This document shows positions 10,099 through 17,611 of a stretch of DNA of 64,000 nucleotides, one piece after another. Origin of the DNA: CAYZGU01 sp964478165 (lineage in GTDB: Bacteria; Poribacteria; WGA-4E; JAJDTR01); assembly GCA_964478165.1 (NCBI GenBank), contig CAYZGU010000044.1:1-64000 (forward strand), written 5' to 3'. A model generated the notes under the pieces. That model searched no databases, was not told where the DNA came from, and saw only the letters and a list, made by a program, of their open reading frames with translations. The number at the start of each line of letters is the position of its first letter. Position 1 is the first letter of the stretch. Made by a program: the position numbers and the translations under genes.

Positions 10099-11351
10099 AA
10101 TGGTTTGCTTCTCCTGTTTTTGGAATTCTCCTTCTACTCTGATGGAGGCGCCGTACACCCTCTGACTCAATCCCTGTGAGTGGGAAAACTATCCCTGTAC
10201 ATCGCCCCGTACCAAGCTGAGCACATGCTGTGGTTTGTCCTCAAGTCCTTGAATATGATTGGGATGACGTCTCTTCTCGGCTATCATCACTTCATTCCGC
10301 ATGATTTCTGGGATTATGATGATTGAAGTTTAAAACAGTGGTAATTGTGGAGGAGTCTGAATTGACAATCGTTCCGGGCTATAACATTATCCGCTGTATG
10401 GTTGTGTGACTAGGCCATAAAAGAATGGCTATGGAGGTGCGTGCGTAACAGTGGTAAACGTGAATCGGTGTTGGATTTAGTTTTTCCAATTTGAAATACG
10501 CATGCTACTTGAGTCGATGTTGGCGAGTCCGATTTGCCAGGTTTAAGGTAAATTATCCTTCTTCACGCGAAAGGGTAATGCTGAGACATTACACAATAAA
10601 TAGCTATTTCTCATCACTCATTCCGCAACGCTGGATCTTACTATTACTTTCAATGGTGTATTACTGTCGATGTGTTGTCCCTCGAGAAATCTCCGAATTC
10701 CGGTCGTTGCACATTTGACATCTGTACTTTGGTGGTCGGCGTCAGTTTAGGCGTTGTGTAGGATTAAATGTGTGAGGCGCATTGCCTTACAGAGTACTTG
10801 AAAATTCAATCCCTATGGGCGCTAATTTTGCTAGATTGTCCTATGCCATCTACGACGTGTTGAAAAGGTGACTCAGGAATTGATAGCAGGTTACTTTCTA
10901 TCTAGCTTCTGAAACTCGCATTCAATGAAACTAGATTCTGGTTGTTTCTGACTTCTTCGAGTTACAATAGAGGTTCTGTCTTCAAAAATGATATGTTTGG
11001 ACTCAAGCAGGTCAGAATCTATGTACTGAACTGGCCTCGCCCTTTACACGTCAAGTCATCGATGTGCTTCTAACTGTTCTCCATGGGCGAAAACGTATAG
11101 TGCTAGTGATCGAAAACCTGCCTATACTGTGATGGTCGAACTGTCGTCAAAAATTGCCTGAATCTATCTGGACAATTTGCGTTATCATGGTTACGTACAA
11201 CCATGACAAGTCTGTTCATGAACAGATGACGGCAGTAGAATCCATATCAGATATGAAATAAGACACCACGTACAAGCAGGTTTGCGGGGAGATTAGATGA
11301 AAATGGGGATTCGGGTTTTCCACTTAGCTCAGGAAACTGGAACTCGCCTGT
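10099..11351. other. Intergenic region upstream of ilvD
   Basis: About 1.25 kb between the ilvD start and the 3' end of hppA. No coding region is supported. It should contain the ilvD promoter, which I cannot place with confidence. The only clear structure is the pair of inverted repeats at 11185-11226. Confidence 0.5.
11185..11226. repeat. Two adjacent perfect inverted repeats
   Basis: TCATGGTT (11185-11192) pairs perfectly with AACCATGA (11199-11206) around a 6-base spacer. Four bases later TCTGTTCATGAACAGA (11211-11226) is a perfect 16-bp palindrome. They lie 125-170 bases beyond the hppA stop. There is no T-tract on either strand, so they resemble regulator-binding sites more than a terminator. 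Confidence 0.6.
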
Positions 11352-13715
11352 TTATCGCATCCCCAACAAGTCACCGACCACAGAACCATACTTTGCAATA
11401 AGGCCGGCGAACACGACGGATACCATAGACATAAGTTTGATGAGAATATTTAGCGATGGTCCAGATGTGTCCTTGAATGGATCTCCGACAGTATCTCCTA
11501 CAATGGTGGCTTTGTGATTCTCGGATCCTTTACCGCCAAATTGGCCTTGCTCAATATATTTCTTGGCGTTGTCCCAGGCTCCACCAGCATTTGCCATCAT
11601 TATCGCTAACACAAACCCAGTTGCAAGACCTCCGGAAAGTAGGCCGAGCACGCCCGCAACGTTGAAGATAAGCCCAACCAATACGGGCATGATGATCGCG
11701 ATTAATGATGGGAAAATCATCTCTTTTTGTGCTCCAGTTGTCGAAATTGCAACACACGTGGCATAGTCGGGTTTTTCCTCACCCTTCATGATACCCGGAT
11801 TTTCACGGAACTGCCTACGCACTTCTTGAACCATTGCTCCCGCTGCACGACCAACAGCTTTCATTGTCAATGCACAGAAATAAAATGCCATGACTGCGCC
11901 AAGGAACAAACCAATTAAGACTTGAGGATTCATCAAGGTGACATCGTAGTAAGACATAAACTGTGAAATACTTACTGTTAGGGTGTCAACCATGCCCACG
12001 CCAGGGATGTGCAGCTGTGCTTTATCTGCAAAATGGACCAATCCGAACCGGATTTCTTCCAGATAGGCGGCCAGGAGTGCTAACGCTGTTAGGGCAGCTG
12101 AACCAATTGCAAACCCTTTACCTGTCGCAGCAGTTGTGTTTCCAAGCGAATCGAGCTGATCAGTGCGTTCACGAACATTGGCGTCGAGTTCACTCATTTC
12201 TGCGTTACCACCTGCGTTATCCGCAATTGGGCCGTAAGCATCAGTCGCGAGTGTTATGCCGAGTGTCGCGAGCATTCCTACAGCGGCGATGCCAACACCA
12301 TAAAGCCCCATCAGGGTGTCCGTTGCACCTCCTGGTAGATAGAAGCTTATAGCAACAGCCGCCACAATCGTTAGCACAGGTATCGCCGTTGACTGCATTC
12401 CCACGGCAATTCCTTCAATAATCACGGTTGCTGGTCCAGTTTCAGCCTGTTTAGCGATTCCCTGTGTTGGACTGTACTCGTGGGAAGTGAAAATTTCCGT
12501 TACTTTACCTATGATGAGTCCCGCTGACAAACCGACGACAATTGCGCCCCAGATCTGCCATTTATTCGGAAGGTCTAGATACATAAGTACCGGAATAGCT
12601 AGTATCGCAATCCCAACTGCGCTTCCGTTGATTCCCATGTTCAGTGAGCCCATCAGTTGTTTCATTGATGCACCCTCTTTGGTACGGACCATGTAAATTC
12701 CCAGAACGGAAAGAATTACACCGATACCGGCAAGAATCATTGGTGCGGATAAGTACTTAAGTTGGAGCTCAATGTTACCATAATCCTTGGCCGCTACTGC
12801 GGCAACACCGAGTGCGGCAGTAGCGAGGATTGAACCGGCATAGGATTCGTAGAGATCCGCTCCCATTCCCGCGACATCACCGACGTTGTCACCGACATTA
12901 TCTGCAATCGTGGCGGGGTTGCGTGGATCGTCTTCAGGAATCCCTGCTTCGACTTTTCCGACGAGGTCTGCGCCAACGTCAGCTGCTTTTGTGTATATGC
13001 CGCCGCCTACACGAGCAAAGAGTGCTTGTGTTGACGCGCCCATACCGAAACTCAGCATAATCACAGTGATCTGGGGGAGTGGATTACTTCCTAAGAAACC
13101 GGGCAAAATCTTTGGAAATAGGTAGTAGAGGATTAAGAACCAACCGGCTATGTCCAACAGAGCGAAACCAACGACCACCAATCCCATAACGGCACCGGCG
13201 CGGAAAGCAACCCTCAATCCTGCGTTGAGGCCCTCCATTGCGGCGCTTGTGGTGCGAGCTGACGCATTCGTCGCAGTCTTCATGCCCAGAAAGCCACAAA
13301 GTCCTGAGAAAAATCCACCAGTCAGGAAGGCAAATGGCACGACTTTGTTTTGGGCGTTCAATCCGAAAGCCATGATGAGAAAAATGACACATAGTACAGC
13401 GAAGACAACCCCTACGACCTTATATTGTTGCCTCAAGTAAGCCATTGCCCCTTCACGAACCGACTGCGCGATCTCGCGCATAATATCTGTTCCCTCATCC
13501 TGCTTCATGACGGATTTGTAAAAAACGAATGCGAAAATCAAGGCAATGATTGAACCCAACAGGGTAAACCACCATGCGGTTGGGACAGGTGGAAGCGATT
13601 CTGATTCCTGGGCGAAGGCGAGGCTAGTTATGAAGATGTTCAACAATACTGCGAAGCACGTCAGCCTTTGCCAGTTTCCTTGACGAAGTCTCTTCTGCCG
13701 ATGTTTTTCTGACAT
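11352..13715 (-). CDS. hppA: Membrane-bound ion-pumping pyrophosphatase, K+-dependent type
   Basis: 787 residues, 15 or more membrane helices. It hydrolyses pyrophosphate to pump H+ or Na+ across the membrane. Substrate-binding motifs are intact: KAADVGADLVGKVEAGIPED, DDPRNPATIADNVGDNVGD and, near the C-terminus, GDTVGDPFKDTSGPSLNILIK. In GNTTAATGKG the residue after GNTT is Ala rather than Lys, which in this family marks K+-dependent enzymes; Na+ versus H+ specificity cannot be settled by eye. The N-terminus has an extra hydrophobic segment ending SLAFAQ, like a signal peptide, before the first conserved helix. ATG at 13715 with AAAGGA upstream. Downstream of folC on the same strand, 120 bases away. 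Confidence 0.95.
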   Translation of the reverse strand: MSEKHRQKRLRQGNWQRLTCFAVLLNIFITSLAFAQESESLPPVPTAWWFTLLGSIIALIFAFVFYKSVMKQDEGTDIMREIAQSVREGAMAYLRQQYKVVGVVFAVLCVIFLIMAFGLNAQNKVVPFAFLTGGFFSGLCGFLGMKTATNASARTTSAAMEGLNAGLRVAFRAGAVMGLVVVGFALLDIAGWFLILYYLFPKILPGFLGSNPLPQITVIMLSFGMGASTQALFARVGGGIYTKAADVGADLVGKVEAGIPEDDPRNPATIADNVGDNVGDVAGMGADLYESYAGSILATAALGVAAVAAKDYGNIELQLKYLSAPMILAGIGVILSVLGIYMVRTKEGASMKQLMGSLNMGINGSAVGIAILAIPVLMYLDLPNKWQIWGAIVVGLSAGLIIGKVTEIFTSHEYSPTQGIAKQAETGPATVIIEGIAVGMQSTAIPVLTIVAAVAISFYLPGGATDTLMGLYGVGIAAVGMLATLGITLATDAYGPIADNAGGNAEMSELDANVRERTDQLDSLGNTTAATGKGFAIGSAALTALALLAAYLEEIRFGLVHFADKAQLHIPGVGMVDTLTVSISQFMSYYDVTLMNPQVLIGLFLGAVMAFYFCALTMKAVGRAAGAMVQEVRRQFRENPGIMKGEEKPDYATCVAISTTGAQKEMIFPSLIAIIMPVLVGLIFNVAGVLGLLSGGLATGFVLAIMMANAGGAWDNAKKYIEQGQFGGKGSENHKATIVGDTVGDPFKDTSGPSLNILIKLMSMVSVVFAGLIAKYGSVVGDLLGMR

Positions 13716-13755
13716 TGTAATTCCTTTTTCAAGTTGTGATATATGTGGCTTTCAA

Positions 13756-13795
13756 CGAGTGAAAAAGCACTCGATCCGAACCTAAGAATTCTTAG
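13756..13795 (-). promoter_or_regulatory. Hairpin plus palindrome upstream of hppA
   Basis: In the folC-hppA gap, CGAGTG (13756-13761) pairs with CACTCG (13768-13773) around a 6-base loop, and CTAAGAATTCTTAG (13782-13795) is a perfect 14-bp palindrome. Both lie 40-80 bases upstream of the hppA start. They could be an operator or a weak attenuator; no good promoter was found here. Confidence 0.4.
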
Positions 13796-13835
13796 ATTTT
13801 CAACTGACAAGCGATGCTTGAAATGCTAAACTCTG

Positions 13836-15164
13836 TTAAGGGATTTCTAACACTTGCATTGTTTCTCCAATAAGCATAACTGACCCCGTGATGCAGATTA
13901 GGTCGTTAGGACGCGCAAACGATTTTGCAGCTGAAATCGCGTGATCGACCGATGGGCTGGTACGCAGATCACGGCCGAGGTCTGACCATGTCTGGACAAT
14001 CTCACCAGCGCTCAATGCTCGGGGATTATCGTGCACCTGAGTCGCTATGATGACATTCGCAATCGGACATAATAACTGTCCAATTCCTCGCAGATCCTTA
14101 TCTTTCATAAAACCAACGATGAGAATGAGCTTTTCGTAGCAAAACACTTCACCTATTGTGTCACGGAGCATCTCCGCCGATGCGAGTGAATGTGCACCAT
14201 CAAGTAGGACAAACGGCGCGTCATCGACTAACTGCTGGCGTCCCGGCAACCGAGCGGTTTTCAATCCATCATAGATACTTGTCCTTGAGATCGTATGTCC
14301 TAATTCTTCAAGTGTTCCGATAGTTGTGATGGCAGTTGCGGCATTTATTGTCTGATGCTTGCCGAGTTGCGGTAGAAAGAGCTTCAAGTAGGAAGTCGTT
14401 TTCGTATGTACGTCAAATGTCTGGCCCCTGAGGTCGCAATGAGTTTGTTGCCAACCTGTATCTCGTCCAACTATATCGATTGGGGCATGTCGGTCGAGTG
14501 CAATAACTTCAAAGATTGTCTGTACTTCAGGCGACTGTGGTGCAAGTACAACTGGGCGATTGAGTTTGATAATCTCTGCCTTTTCTTTTGCAATTGCTTC
14601 GAGTGTGTTCCCCAAGATTGACGTGTGTTCCATGCTAATTTGTGTGATAACGCTGACTAGGGGATGAACAATATTTGTGGCGTCTAGACGTCCCCCAAGA
14701 CCAACCTCTACGACTGCAAAATCCACCCGCTCATCTGCAAAATAGCAGAGGGCGAGCGCAGTATAAATTTCAAAAAACGAGACAGGACCAATTGTTGCTG
14801 ATTCTGTAATTGCCTCGATCTCCGGTTTGATCCGGTGCACGTAGTCCGCGAACATTCTTCCTGGGATTGGATTCGAATCGATACAACATCTTTCACAAGG
14901 GTTTACGAGATGGGGCGAGGTAAATAAGCCCGTCCTGTAGCCTGCGTGCGTAAGTATCGACGAGATAAGCGTAGCTGTAGACCCTTTACCCTTGCTGCCA
15001 GCAACGTGAACGACTTTCAGATGTTGGTGCGGATTCCCAAGTCGCTCTAGGAGGTGAGAGATACGATCGAGGTTGTAAAGGCGTGCCAGCCTCGTAAAAT
15101 CGGGACTTTTCTCGGAATTGATGAATGTATTGATGTAGGCGAATGCTTCTTCACAAGTGAACAT
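13836..15164 (-). CDS. folC: Bifunctional folylpolyglutamate/dihydrofolate synthase
   Basis: 442 residues, normal for the family. An ATP-dependent Mur-ligase-like enzyme that adds glutamate to dihydropteroate or folates. The P-loop GSKGKGSTATLISSIL sits near residues 54-69, followed by TGLFTSPHL, the FFEIYTALALCYFA helix, and the central EVGLGGRLDATNI block; the C-terminal glutamate-ligase domain contains LLDGAHSLASAEML. Lies 41 bases downstream of glyA, so polyglutamylation and the one-carbon donor enzyme are probably co-transcribed. Confidence 0.93.
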   Translation of the reverse strand: MFTCEEAFAYINTFINSEKSPDFTRLARLYNLDRISHLLERLGNPHQHLKVVHVAGSKGKGSTATLISSILTHAGYRTGLFTSPHLVNPCERCCIDSNPIPGRMFADYVHRIKPEIEAITESATIGPVSFFEIYTALALCYFADERVDFAVVEVGLGGRLDATNIVHPLVSVITQISMEHTSILGNTLEAIAKEKAEIIKLNRPVVLAPQSPEVQTIFEVIALDRHAPIDIVGRDTGWQQTHCDLRGQTFDVHTKTTSYLKLFLPQLGKHQTINAATAITTIGTLEELGHTISRTSIYDGLKTARLPGRQQLVDDAPFVLLDGAHSLASAEMLRDTIGEVFCYEKLILIVGFMKDKDLRGIGQLLCPIANVIIATQVHDNPRALSAGEIVQTWSDLGRDLRTSPSVDHAISAAKSFARPNDLICITGSVMLIGETMQVLEIP

Positions 15165-15205
15165 TATGTGAAACGTGAAATACTAGATGTTATACACTGG
15201 ATGGT

Positions 15206-16468
15206 CTACAAACACGGATTGAGATTCTCGTAGATGGGAAACTGTTGGCACAGGTCACTAACCTTTTGCTGAACGAGTTTTTTGACCTCCGAGTTTCGGC
15301 GTCCTTCGAGTGTTTCCCTAATCAAATCAACGATGACTCGCATCTCCACCTCTTTCATTCCACGGGTTGTTGTCATTGGACTTCCAAGGCGAATTCCGCT
15401 TGTTGTTACAGCAGAGCGCTTATCGAATGGGATTGTATTTTTGTTGACGATAATTCCGGCTTCTTCAAGATGATCCGCAGCTTGTCTGCCACTCAATTTC
15501 TTGTAAGTGTTGGTCAAATCAATTAGTGTTAAGTGGTTGTCTGTGCCGCCCGTTACCGGACGAAATCCTATAGTCGTAAACGCTTCCGCCATTACTTTAG
15601 CATTTTTGACCACCTGTTTTTGATAGGTTTTGAATGAAGGTTCCAGCGCTTCTTTGAATGCAACTGCCTTCGCAGCAATTGCGTGCATAAATGGACCACC
15701 CTGCAGCCCTGGGAACACTGCGCGATCGACTCTCTCAGCGAATTTCGCACGACACATTATCATTGCGCCGCGTGGTCCTCGCAAGGTTTTGTGTGTTGTC
15801 GTGGTTATGATGTCACAATAGGGTGCCGGATCTGGGTGAACATTTGCGGCAACGAGTCCGGCGATGTGAGAAATATCCGCCATGAGATATGCATCGACCG
15901 AATCCGCAATTGCCCGCCACTCAGCGAAATCCAGATAGCGGGGGTAGGCTGTTGCTCCAACCACGATTAATTTAGGACGGTATTTCTCGGAAAGAGCTCT
16001 AACAGAATCTACTTCGATTCGTTCAGTCTCCGGATCGACGTTGTAGTGAAAGACTTTGTAGTACCGGCCTGAGAAGTTCTGTTTAAGCCCATGGCTCAAA
16101 TGTCCTCCGTGATCCAACTTCAGCGACAATATTGCGTCACCCGGTTCAAGTAGTGCATGGTAGGCAGCCATATTCGCTTGCGTCCCAGCATGTGGTTGCA
16201 CGTTGACATGTTCGACACCAAAGAGCCTTTTAGCACGTTCGATTGCCAGGGATTCAACACGATCCATGTACTGACAACCATTGTAATAGCGAGCGGCTGG
16301 ATATCCCTCCGCATATTTGTTGCCCAGAATGCTACCCTGTGCTTCCATAACTGCCTTACTGGCGTAGTTTTCGGAAGGGATTAACATGAGGGAGTTTTGT
16401 TGCCGCTCCAGATCTTGATTCGTAATCTTAAATATCTGTGGGTCTACTCTGTTTAACGATCTATCCAT
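15206..16468 (-). CDS. glyA: Serine hydroxymethyltransferase
   Basis: 420 residues from the chosen start, close to the ~417 of typical bacterial GlyA. This PLP enzyme interconverts serine and glycine while making 5,10-methylene-tetrahydrofolate. Visible are LIPSENYAS near the N-terminus, the YAEGYPAARYY substrate loop, the PLP-lysine motif TTTTHKTLRGPRG, and VTGGTDNHL. The open frame reaches 16561, but a promoter at 16581-16609 and a 5' hairpin at 16527-16567 put that start inside the stem, so ATG 16468 (or 16501) is preferred; neither has a strong Shine-Dalgarno sequence. First gene of a glyA-folC(-hppA) group. Confidence 0.95.
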   Translation of the reverse strand: MDRSLNRVDPQIFKITNQDLERQQNSLMLIPSENYASKAVMEAQGSILGNKYAEGYPAARYYNGCQYMDRVESLAIERAKRLFGVEHVNVQPHAGTQANMAAYHALLEPGDAILSLKLDHGGHLSHGLKQNFSGRYYKVFHYNVDPETERIEVDSVRALSEKYRPKLIVVGATAYPRYLDFAEWRAIADSVDAYLMADISHIAGLVAANVHPDPAPYCDIITTTTHKTLRGPRGAMIMCRAKFAERVDRAVFPGLQGGPFMHAIAAKAVAFKEALEPSFKTYQKQVVKNAKVMAEAFTTIGFRPVTGGTDNHLTLIDLTNTYKKLSGRQAADHLEEAGIIVNKNTIPFDKRSAVTTSGIRLGSPMTTTRGMKEVEMRVIVDLIRETLEGRRNSEVKKLVQQKVSDLCQQFPIYENLNPCL

Positions 16469-16526
16469 TAACTGAATTTGTCTCACTATATGTAACCGCA
16501 TACAATAGAAACATTCCGCGTTCGAC

Positions 16527-16567
16527 ATTGAGATGCCAGTTTGAAGGATGTAAGCTGGCATCTCAAT
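16527..16567 (-). promoter_or_regulatory. Perfect 13-bp stem-loop in the glyA leader
   Basis: ATTGAGATGCCAG (16527-16539) and CTGGCATCTCAAT (16555-16567) are exact complements around a 15-base loop. On the minus strand this hairpin begins about 7 nt after the predicted glyA transcription start and ends about 60 nt before the start codon. No known riboswitch motif was recognised. It could protect the 5' end or bind a regulator. Confidence 0.7.
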
Positions 16568-16580
16568 CTAGAGCAGCGAG

Positions 16581-16609
16581 ATTGTATCATAGATGCCGGG
16601 TACTTTCAA
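16581..16609 (-). promoter_or_regulatory. Sigma-70-type promoter of glyA
   Basis: Minus-strand TTGAAA (16604-16609), 17-base spacer, TACAAT (16581-16586); each box matches 5 of 6. Predicted start near 16574, giving a leader of about 105 nt. Confidence 0.7.
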
Positions 16610-16649
16610 GGAAAATATCCTGAATAATAGTGTCTACTGAGAAGTAGTT

Positions 16650-16966
16650 AATGAAGTTGCCGAACTTCATTGTTGTTCATGCCTTGCTTGGTAGAGTTTA
16701 CATTAGAGATGTCCGTAGGAACTCAATAGCTATCTGTTGAAACAGGCAATCACTTGTCGTGTTTGGGAAAATCGCCTGGTGTTTATCATGGGTGTAGCTC
16801 GATTCTGGAATCGCTGTAATCGGGATGAGGTCCTCTTCTGGTATGGGGCAAGTAAATCATCGCACTAGTTAGAGTGCGATGGAGCGATCTGAAGGTTCCG
16901 GCCTGTTTCACCCCACATGAACTGCCTCATGTACTTATAACAGTCACACGCCTCCGGCGCGGGGGC
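16650..16966. other. Hairpin-rich intergenic DNA upstream of glyA
   Basis: No gene seen. Four inverted repeats lie in about 320 bases: AATGAAGTT/AACTTCATT with tetraloop GCCG (16650-16671), CATCGCACT/AGTGCGATG (16858-16866 with 16873-16881), ACATGA/TCATGT (16915-16920 with 16927-16932) and GCCTCC/GGGGGC with one wobble (16950-16955 with 16961-16966). The last three could form a structured plus-strand RNA ahead of the tiny frame at 17017. None has a T-tract. Confidence 0.4.
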
Positions 16967-17016
16967 TATTGACGAAAAAACTCGGTATAGGCGGAAATAA
17001 AGCTGGGAGTGTGATT

Positions 17017-17067
17017 ATGATGATTAAGAGATTTATTTCTTGGCTGGAAAAGAAATTTCTGGACTAA
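17017..17067 (+). CDS. Possible 16-residue amphipathic small protein
   Basis: The frame reads MMIKRFISWLEKKFLD. ATG follows GGGAG by 7 bases. The peptide would form a short amphipathic helix with basic and aromatic residues, like known membrane-binding small proteins. There is no homology evidence, and a frame this short can arise by chance; the Shine-Dalgarno sequence and helix pattern are the only support. Confidence 0.22.
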   Translation: MMIKRFISWLEKKFLD

Positions 17068-17279
17068 TGGTGGGAGGTCCAATCAGACGGTTACCGTCCT
17101 ATGGTGCTCATATTGATGTGCTGTGTAACCAGCGCTAAAGACTGAAGATGTCCGAGTCTATTGTATAACTAGTGTTTGGTGAAGAATGGGGTAGACGAGT
17201 GTTGATGCGTAATACGATTATCTGATGCCAGTTAAGCGAAGAGCTCTTGAACCTATCAAGCAATCAACTTACATTCGCT

Positions 17280-17315
17280 CAACGGTAGGGCAACCCTTTG
17301 GTTGTCCTACCGTTG
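17280..17315. repeat. 16-bp inverted repeat with 4-base loop
   Basis: Arms 17280-17295 and 17300-17315 pair over 16 positions, 15 Watson-Crick and one G-T, around CTTT. It is GC-rich and very stable. No T-run follows on either strand. It lies 175 bases before the promoter of the next gene. Confidence 0.7.
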
Positions 17316-17489
17316 CTGGCGATAAACCCACAACGAATAAGTACACTGGGTGCTGATATTGTTCTATATCCAGAACGTGGAGCATGTTCGAGATGCGGTT
17401 AACTTTCCATTCGACTGAGCTAGGCGCTACGGCATTATGTGGAACAGGCCTGTGGCTTAAACTTGATCGGATTTGAGCATCAGTATACA

Positions 17490-17519
17490 TTGACGCGCTT
17501 TTCTGACGAGTGTTATAAT
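17490..17519 (+). promoter_or_regulatory. Sigma-70-type promoter
   Basis: TTGACG (17490-17495), 18-base spacer, perfect TATAAT (17514-17519). Expected start near 17526, an ~86-nt leader for the lipoprotein gene at 17612. Confidence 0.75.
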
Positions 17520-17611
17520 CCTAGGCTCCAACTAATTTCTTGGATTTTAATGCCTTGCTTGTTGAAGTGGACGCACTACTTACTCCAAAGAAGAATTATT
17601 GAGGAGTATTC

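Noticed and set aside
11297..11401. 34-residue plus-strand frame starting MKMGIRVFHLAQETG, with GGGGAG upstream, resembling the N-terminal motif of initiation factor IF-2
   Set aside because: It overlaps the hppA 3' end and ends quickly; the likeness covers about 12 residues and is probably chance.
16468..16980. Glycine riboswitch upstream of glyA
   Set aside because: The conserved core segments of glycine riboswitches were not found.
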